A program made the position numbers and the translations under genes. 64,000 bases of DNA from Streptomyces filipinensis. Its GTDB lineage: Bacteria > Actinomycetota > Actinomycetes > Streptomycetales > Streptomycetaceae. This document shows, piece after piece, positions 58,714 to 64,000 of the stretch; position 1 is the first letter of the stretch, and each line of letters starts with the position of its first letter. A model generated the notes under the pieces. The model saw nothing but the letters and a program-made list of their open reading frames with translations, was not told where the DNA came from and did not search any database. Where the stretch lies: NCBI RefSeq assembly GCF_014649495.1, contig NZ_BMTD01000016.1:124001-188000 (forward strand), read 5' to 3'.

Positions 58714-61700
58714 ATGACCCCTCCGGACATGTCCGGCCTGGAGTCGGCGCTGTGCGCCGAGGTGGACGGCGAGGTCCGCTTCGACGCCGGCAGCCGCGGT
58801 GCCTACGCCACGGACGGTTCGAACTACCGGCAGGTCCCCCTGGGTGTCGTCGTCCCCCGCACGGTCGAGGCGGGCGCCCGGGCGCTGTCGGTGTGCGCAC
58901 GTTTCGACGCCCCCGTCCTCTCCCGGGGCGGCGGCACCAGCCTGGCGGGACAGTCGACCAACACCGCCGTGGTGATCGACTGGAGCAAGTACTGCACCCG
59001 GCTGATCTCACTCGACCCCGAGCGGCGCACCTGCGTGGTGGAGCCCGGGATCGTCCTCGACGAACTCAACCGGCAACTCGCCGGACACAAGCTGCAGTTC
59101 GGGCCGAAACCCTCCACCCACAGCCACTGCGCGCTCGGCGGCATGATCGGCAACAACTCCTGCGGCGCCTCCGCGCAGGCCTACGGCAAGACCGTCGACA
59201 ACGTCCGGCGCCTGGAGATCCTCACCTACGACGGACAGCGCGCCTGGGTCGGCCCCACACCGCCCGACGAGCGCGCCCGGATCATCTCCGGCGGCGGCCG
59301 GCTCGCCGAGATCTACGGCGGCCTCGACCGCATCGCGGCCGAGTACCTGGCCGACATCCGCCGCGGCTACCCCAAGATCCCGCGCCGCGTCTCCGGCTAC
59401 AACCTCGACTCCCTGCTGCCCGAGAACGGCTTCGACGTGGCCAAGGCGCTCGTCGGCAGCGAGGGCACCCTGGTCACCGTCCTGCGCGCCGAACTCGACC
59501 TCGTGCCCGTGCCGCCGTACCAGTCGCTGCTCGTCCTCGGCTACGACGACATCTGCGCCGCCGCCGACGACGTGTCCCGCGTGCTGGAGCACTGCTCACC
59601 CAGCCAGCTGGAGGCGCTGGACGGCCGCATGGCCGAGCTGATGCGCGAGGAGGGCGCCTACCTCGACTCCCTCAACGTCCTTCCCGAGGGCGACAGCTGG
59701 CTGATGGTGCAGTACAGCGGCGACAGCCAGGAGGACGTCGACGAGCAGGCCCACGCCCTGCTCCGGGCCATCGGCCGCGGCGCGAAGGACGCGGACGTCG
59801 CCTTCTCCGACGACCCCGAACGCGAACAGAAGATGCTCAGGGCCCGCGAGGCCGGACTCGGCGTCACCGCCCGCCCGCCGGACGACCGGGAGACCTGGGA
59901 GGGCTGGGAGGACTCCGCCGTACCGCCCGAACGGCTCGGCGACTACCTGCGGGACCTGAAGGACCTGTTCGACGAGTTCGGCTACGACCACCCCTCCCTG
60001 TACGGCCACTTCGGGCAGGGCTGTGTGCACACCCGCATCCCGTTCGGGCTGAGGACCGCCGAGGGCGTGGCCGACTTCCGCCGCTTCGTGGAACGCGCCG
60101 CCGACCTGGTCGCCTCCTACGGCGGCTCCCTGTCCGGCGAGCACGGCGACGGCCAGTCCCGCGGCGAACTGCTCACCCGTATGTTCGGCGAGCGGCTCGT
60201 CACCGCCTTCGGCGAGCTGAAGGCGCTCTTCGACCCCACGAACCGGATGAACCCCGGCAAGGTCGTCCACCCCCACCCCGTCGACGGTCAGCTGCGGCTC
60301 GGGCCGTCCTGGCGGCCCGCGACCCCCGCCACCCACTTCGACTTCCCCGAGGACGCGCACTCCTTCGACCGCGCCGTGATGCGCTGCGTCGGTATCGGCA
60401 ACTGCCGCAGCCACTCCGGCGGCGTCATGTGCCCCTCCTACCGGGCCACCAGGGAGGAGGAGCACTCCACCCGCGGCCGGGCCCGGCTGCTGTTCGAGAT
60501 GCTCGGCGGACACGCCGACTCCGCGATCAAGGACGGCTGGCGCTCCACCGCCGTGCGCGACGCCCTCGACCTGTGCCTGGCCTGCAAGGGCTGCAAGTCC
60601 GACTGCCCGACCGGCGTCGACATGGCCACCCTCAAGGCGGAGTTCATGGCCCACCACTACGAGGGCCGGATCCGCCCCATGGCCCACTACTCCATGGGCT
60701 ACCTGCCGGTGTGGGCCCGGCTCTCCCGGATCGCCCCCGCCCTGGCCAACTCCGCGCTCCACGCGCCCGGCCTGGCCCGCCTCGGCAAACGGCTCGCCGG
60801 CATCGACGAGGCCCGCTCGGCCCCCGTGTTCGCCGAGGAGTCCTTCGTCCAGTGGTGGCGGACCCGCGACCACGAGAAGCCGGACCCGGCCGACCCGCGC
60901 ACCGTGGTGCTGTGGCCCGACACCTTCAGCACCTACTTCCACCCCTCCATCGCCAGGTCCGCCGTACGGGTCCTCGAAGACGCGGGCTTCCGGGTCGCCG
61001 TCCCCACCGAGCCGGTGTGCTGCGGCCTGACCTGGATCTCCACCGGCCAACTCCCCGTCGCCAAGAAGGTGCTGAGCCACACCCTCGGCGTGCTGCGCCC
61101 CTACCTGGAGGCGGGCACCCCCGTCATCGGCCTCGAACCGTCCTGCACGGCCGTCTTCCGCGCCGACGCCCCCGAGCTGATGCCCGCCGACCAGGACGTG
61201 CAGCGACTGGCCGGGCAGGTCCGCACCTTCGCCGAACAGCTCGTCCACCACGCCCCCGACGACTGGCGGCCACCGCAGCTCGCCCGGCAGGCGACCGTGC
61301 AGACCCACTGCCACCAGCACGCCATCATGAAGTTCGACGCCGACCGCGAACTGATGCGCCGCGCCCACCTGGACGCCGAGGTCCTCGACGAGGGCTGCTG
61401 CGGGCTCGCCGGCAACTTCGGCTTCGAACGCGGCCACCACGAGGTCTCCCTGGCCGTCGCCGAACAGGGCGTCCTGCCCGCCGTACGCGCCGCGGCACCC
61501 GACAGCCTGGTCCTCGCCGACGGCTTCAGCTGCCGCACCCAGATCGAGGAGGGCGGCACCGGCCGCCGCGCCCTGCACCTCGCCGAGGTGCTCGCGCTCG
61601 GCCTGGACGGCAACCTGCCCAGCGACCACCCGGAACGCCTGGCCGACCGCCCGCCCGAACCCTCGCGCACGGCCCGCTGGGCGACGACCGCGGCCGCGGC

Positions 61701-61755
61701 GGCCCTCCCCGCGGGCGTCGCGCTGGGGCTGCGACTGGTCCGGCGCCGGAGCTGA
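58714..61755 (+). CDS. YdiJ-like FAD-linked oxidoreductase with Fe-S domain
   Basis: The 1013-residue protein starts at ATG 58714, with AGGGAG just upstream. Order: FAD-binding PCMH domain (~35-250; LSRGGGTSLAGQS, GGMIGNNSCGASA), FAD-linked oxidase C domain (~250-540; YGHFGQGCVHTRIPF, GEHGDGQSRGELL), 4Fe-4S domain (Cys near 556 and CLACKGCKSDCP near 620), and two CCG domains (VCCGLTWIS, GCCGLAGNFG). A C-terminal hydrophobic tail (AAAAALPAGVALGLRLV) may bind the membrane. Enzymes of this type oxidise D-2-hydroxyacids and pass electrons to the chain. The genes downstream (dehydratase, SDR) suggest a sugar-acid or hydroxyacid route. MarR probably controls it. Confidence 0.9.
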   Translation: MTPPDMSGLESALCAEVDGEVRFDAGSRGAYATDGSNYRQVPLGVVVPRTVEAGARALSVCARFDAPVLSRGGGTSLAGQSTNTAVVIDWSKYCTRLISLDPERRTCVVEPGIVLDELNRQLAGHKLQFGPKPSTHSHCALGGMIGNNSCGASAQAYGKTVDNVRRLEILTYDGQRAWVGPTPPDERARIISGGGRLAEIYGGLDRIAAEYLADIRRGYPKIPRRVSGYNLDSLLPENGFDVAKALVGSEGTLVTVLRAELDLVPVPPYQSLLVLGYDDICAAADDVSRVLEHCSPSQLEALDGRMAELMREEGAYLDSLNVLPEGDSWLMVQYSGDSQEDVDEQAHALLRAIGRGAKDADVAFSDDPEREQKMLRAREAGLGVTARPPDDRETWEGWEDSAVPPERLGDYLRDLKDLFDEFGYDHPSLYGHFGQGCVHTRIPFGLRTAEGVADFRRFVERAADLVASYGGSLSGEHGDGQSRGELLTRMFGERLVTAFGELKALFDPTNRMNPGKVVHPHPVDGQLRLGPSWRPATPATHFDFPEDAHSFDRAVMRCVGIGNCRSHSGGVMCPSYRATREEEHSTRGRARLLFEMLGGHADSAIKDGWRSTAVRDALDLCLACKGCKSDCPTGVDMATLKAEFMAHHYEGRIRPMAHYSMGYLPVWARLSRIAPALANSALHAPGLARLGKRLAGIDEARSAPVFAEESFVQWWRTRDHEKPDPADPRTVVLWPDTFSTYFHPSIARSAVRVLEDAGFRVAVPTEPVCCGLTWISTGQLPVAKKVLSHTLGVLRPYLEAGTPVIGLEPSCTAVFRADAPELMPADQDVQRLAGQVRTFAEQLVHHAPDDWRPPQLARQATVQTHCHQHAIMKFDADRELMRRAHLDAEVLDEGCCGLAGNFGFERGHHEVSLAVAEQGVLPAVRAAAPDSLVLADGFSCRTQIEEGGTGRRALHLAEVLALGLDGNLPSDHPERLADRPPEPSRTARWATTAAAAALPAGVALGLRLVRRRS

Positions 61756-61764
61756 GGAGCCGCC

Positions 61765-62874
61765 ATGAGCGACCAGCCGACCGTCGACGCGCTCGCGACC
61801 GCCGTCTACACCGTCCCCACCGACGCCCCCGAGGCGGACGGCACCCTGGCCTGGGACAAGACCACCCTCGTCCTGGTCACCGTCCGCTCCGGCACCACCA
61901 CCGGCCTCGGCTACACCTACGCCCCGGCCGCCACCGCCCACGTCGTCCGCGAACTCCTCACCGGCACCGTCACCGGCCTGACCGCGCTCGACGTGCCCGG
62001 CGCCAACGAGCGGATGTGCCGGGCCGTACGCAACGCCGGACTGCCCGGCGTCGCCGCCCAGGCGATCGCCGCCGTCGACATCGCCCTGTGGGACCTCAAG
62101 GCCCGTCTGCTCGGCCTGCCCCTGGCGGCCCTGCTCGGCGCCGTCCGCGACGACGTGCCGGTGTACGGCAGCGGCGGCTTCACCACCTACGACGCCGCAC
62201 GCCAGGACCGCCAGCTGCGCGGCTGGACCGAGGACGAGGGCATCCCCCGCGTCAAGATCAAGATCGGTGAGTCGTGGGGCAGCCGCGAGTCCCGCGACCT
62301 CGAACGGGTCACCCGCGCCCGGGCCAGCGTCGGCGACACGACCGAGCTGTACGTGGACGCCAACGGCGGCTACACCGGCGGACAGGCCCTGCGCATCGGC
62401 GCCGCGCTCACCGACCACGGCGTGACCTGGTACGAGGAACCGGTCTCCTCCGACCACCTCACCCTGCTCGCGGACCTCCGCGGCCGCCTCCCCATGGACG
62501 TCACCGCCGGCGAGTACGGGTACACGCTGCCGTACTTCGAGCACATGCTGGCCGCCCACGCGGTCGACTGCCTCCAGGCGGACGTCACCCGCTGCGCCGG
62601 CATCACCGTCTGGCTGCGCGCCGCCGCCCTCGCCCACGCCCGCGGGCTCGACATCTCCGGGCACTGCGCGCCCCACGCCCACGCGCACGTGGCCGCCGCC
62701 GTGCCCAACCTGCGTCACCTGGAATGGTTCCACGACCACGTCCGCATCGAACGGCTCCTGTTCGACGGCGTCCTCGACCCCGGCGGCGGCAGCGTCACCC
62801 CCGGCGCCGACGGAGCACCCGGGCTGGGCCTGACCCTGGTCGAGGAGTGGGCGGAAAGGTACCGAACGGAGTAG
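61765..62874 (+). CDS. Enolase-superfamily dehydratase (mandelate racemase-like)
   Basis: The 369-residue protein starts at ATG 61765, 9 bp after the oxidoreductase stop. The barrel carries VKIKIG (Lys base, ~163-168), the first metal ligand in YVDANGGYT (~196-204), YEEPVSS (~222), and AGEYGYTL (~247). Asp/Cys in LQADVTRCAG and His in SGHCAPHAHAHV complete the pattern. These features suggest abstraction of an alpha proton of a carboxylate, as in sugar-acid dehydratases. It is likely to act in the same route as the oxidoreductase and SDR. Confidence 0.9.
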   Translation: MSDQPTVDALATAVYTVPTDAPEADGTLAWDKTTLVLVTVRSGTTTGLGYTYAPAATAHVVRELLTGTVTGLTALDVPGANERMCRAVRNAGLPGVAAQAIAAVDIALWDLKARLLGLPLAALLGAVRDDVPVYGSGGFTTYDAARQDRQLRGWTEDEGIPRVKIKIGESWGSRESRDLERVTRARASVGDTTELYVDANGGYTGGQALRIGAALTDHGVTWYEEPVSSDHLTLLADLRGRLPMDVTAGEYGYTLPYFEHMLAAHAVDCLQADVTRCAGITVWLRAAALAHARGLDISGHCAPHAHAHVAAAVPNLRHLEWFHDHVRIERLLFDGVLDPGGGSVTPGADGAPGLGLTLVEEWAERYRTE

Positions 62875-62888
62875 GAGGAGAGAGGAAC

Positions 62889-63899
62889 ATGCCCCCCACC
62901 GTCGTCATCACCGGCGCCAGCGCCGGAATCGGCCGTGCCACGGCCCGCCTGTACGCCCGGCGCGGCGCGAACGTCGTGCTGGTCGCCCGCGGTGAGGGCG
63001 GCCTGGCGGCGGCGGCCGACGAGGTCGCGGCGCTCGGCGGACGCCCGCTCGTGCGGCCGGCCGACGTGACCGACGCGGCCCGGGTGGAGGCCGTCGCCGA
63101 GGCCGCCGAGAAGGAGTTCGGCCCCATCGACATCTGGATCAACTGCGCCTTCTCGTCGGTGTTCGCGCCGTTCGACGAGATCACCCCCGAGGAGTTCCGG
63201 CGGATCACCGACGTCACCTACCTCGGCTTCGTCAACGGCACCCGCTCCGCCCTCAAGCGCATGCTGCCCCGCGACCGCGGCACGATCGTGCAGGTCGGCT
63301 CCGCGCTCGGGGAGCGGTCCATCCCGCTGCAGTCGGCGTACTGCGGCGCCAAGCACGCCATCAACGGCTTCACCTCCTCGCTGCGCACGGAGCTGCTGCA
63401 CCGCGGCAGCAACGTCCACGTCACCGTCGTCCAGATGCCCGCCGTCAACACGCCCCAGTTCGAATGGGTGCGCTCCCGGCTGTCCGCACACCCGATGCCG
63501 GTCCCGCCGATCTACCAGCCGGAGGTCGCCGCACGGGGCGTGCTGTACGCGGCCGATCACCCGCGCCGCAAGCAGTACTACGTCGGCGCCAGCACCGTGG
63601 CCACCATCTGGGCCAACCGGCTCGTCCCCGCCCTGCTCGACCGCTACCTGGCCCGCACCGGCTTCGACTCCCAGCAGACCGACCGCATCCCGCCGGCCGG
63701 CCTGGACAACCTCTTCGAGCCGGTGGACAACGAGCCGTCCGAGGACCAGGGCGCCCACGGCTCCTTCGACGACAGCTCCCACGCCCGCTCCTGGCAGGCG
63801 ACCCTGGCCCGGCACCCCGCCGCCACCGCCCTCGGCACCGGCGCCGCCGTACTCGGCGCGGTCGGCGGCCTGCGCCGGCTGACCTCCCGGACGGCCTAG
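62889..63899 (+). CDS. Short-chain dehydrogenase with C-terminal extension
   Basis: The protein has 336 residues from ATG 62889; the AGGAGGAGAGG purine run immediately precedes it. The Rossmann start is VVITGASAGIGRATARLYARRG, and the catalytic motifs are GSALGERS (Ser) and YCGAKHA (Tyr, Lys). After residue ~265 there is a ~70-residue extension with an acidic linker (EPVDNEPSEDQGAHGSFDDSS) and a hydrophobic end (ATALGTGAAVLGAVGGL) that may anchor it to the membrane. It starts 14 bp after the dehydratase stop, so it is part of the operon. The substrate is unknown. Confidence 0.9.
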   Translation: MPPTVVITGASAGIGRATARLYARRGANVVLVARGEGGLAAAADEVAALGGRPLVRPADVTDAARVEAVAEAAEKEFGPIDIWINCAFSSVFAPFDEITPEEFRRITDVTYLGFVNGTRSALKRMLPRDRGTIVQVGSALGERSIPLQSAYCGAKHAINGFTSSLRTELLHRGSNVHVTVVQMPAVNTPQFEWVRSRLSAHPMPVPPIYQPEVAARGVLYAADHPRRKQYYVGASTVATIWANRLVPALLDRYLARTGFDSQQTDRIPPAGLDNLFEPVDNEPSEDQGAHGSFDDSSHARSWQATLARHPAATALGTGAAVLGAVGGLRRLTSRTA

Positions 63900-63902
63900 G
63901 CT
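63897..63902 (+). promoter_or_regulatory. -10 box TAGGCT of a probable leaderless transcript
   Basis: TAGGCT overlaps the SDR stop codon and ends 6 bp before GTG 63909. It matches the Streptomyces TAGRRT-type box, and no ribosome site precedes the start. Confidence 0.4.
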
Positions 63903-63908
63903 GGTCAG

Positions 63909-64000
63909 GTGCGTCTGCTGCTCATGTCCGACACGCATCTGCCCAAGCGCGCCAAGCGGCTCCCCGAGCCGCTGCTGGCCGAACTCCCGCGCGCGGACGT
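63909..64000 (+). CDS. YfcE-like metallophosphoesterase, cut by window edge
   Basis: Only the first ~30 residues are seen, from GTG 63909. They read VRLLLMSDTHLPKRAKRLPE. The LLLMSDTHLP stretch is motif 1 (D-x-H) of YfcE/MJ0936-type calcineurin-like phosphodiesterases. The rest of the active site is outside the window. Confidence 0.75.
   Translation, partial: MRLLLMSDTHLPKRAKRLPEPLLAELPRAD

Noticed and set aside
1..64000. tRNA, rRNA or insertion sequence
   Set aside because: No tRNA-like cloverleaf, rRNA segment, transposase or paired terminal repeat was seen by eye.

Overview
The window looks like a piece of a Streptomyces chromosome. The base composition is very G+C-rich, third codon positions are almost all G or C, and GTG/TTG starts are common. 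The families present are typical of streptomycetes: a subtilisin-inhibitor protein, a streptogrisin-like protease, three SpoIIE-type phosphatases, and a ramCSABR-type (SapB/AmfS) lanthipeptide locus. I found one TTA leucine codon inside a gene, in the ramR-like regulator. I saw no tRNA, rRNA, CRISPR array or intact insertion sequence.

Layout, left to right. 1-6 kb: a cut-off deacetylase-like lipoprotein, a DUF4232 lipoprotein, a membrane Ser/Thr kinase divergent from an ECF sigma factor, and a PAS-GAF-SpoIIE-ATPase phosphatase. 6-13 kb: a secreted family 2 glycoside hydrolase, an O6-alkylguanine methyltransferase, an antitoxin/Doc-like pair whose Fic motif is degenerate, and a membrane protein that joins sigma-like, zinc-finger and ricin-lectin parts. 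13-20 kb: an alpha/beta hydrolase, a cyclase-family hydrolase coupled to an NCS1 permease, a subtilisin inhibitor with Lys at P1, and a three-gene operon (haem-oxygenase-like enzyme, NPPY methyltransferase, CDGSH protein). 20-28.6 kb: a drug-efflux MFS pump with two palindromes in its promoter, an ArsR/SRPBCC pair, a roughly 1 kb stretch without a convincing gene, an SDR/DMT transporter/deacetylase run, a glycosyltransferase and a BrkB membrane protein.

28.6-34.7 kb is a peptide-export locus on the minus strand. A 71-residue double-glycine-leader peptide is followed by a strong hairpin, an HlyD-type adaptor, a C39 peptidase ABC transporter and a second NHLM-type ABC transporter. No modifying enzyme is visible. 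35-37.5 kb holds a thioesterase and a secreted S1 protease with a repetitive tail.

40.0-47.6 kb is a complete ramCSABR-like locus: a LanKC synthetase, a 37-residue precursor, a 20-bp hairpin, a two-subunit ABC exporter, and a convergent LuxR-type regulator carrying the TTA codon. It is flanked by two SpoIIE-type phosphatases. 50-55 kb: a repeat-rich intergenic stretch, then a small protein coupled to an extra cytochrome b, facing an extra ctaD-ctaF oxidase pair. 55-57 kb: small proteins, an rmlC-like epimerase and a broken glycosyltransferase. 57-64 kb: an isochorismatase-type hydrolase, a MarR regulator with two palindromes, divergent from an FAD/Fe-S oxidoreductase, an enolase-superfamily dehydratase, an SDR, and the start of a phosphoesterase.

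The two peptide loci are the most interesting parts. All function statements rest on reading motifs by eye; no database search was run.
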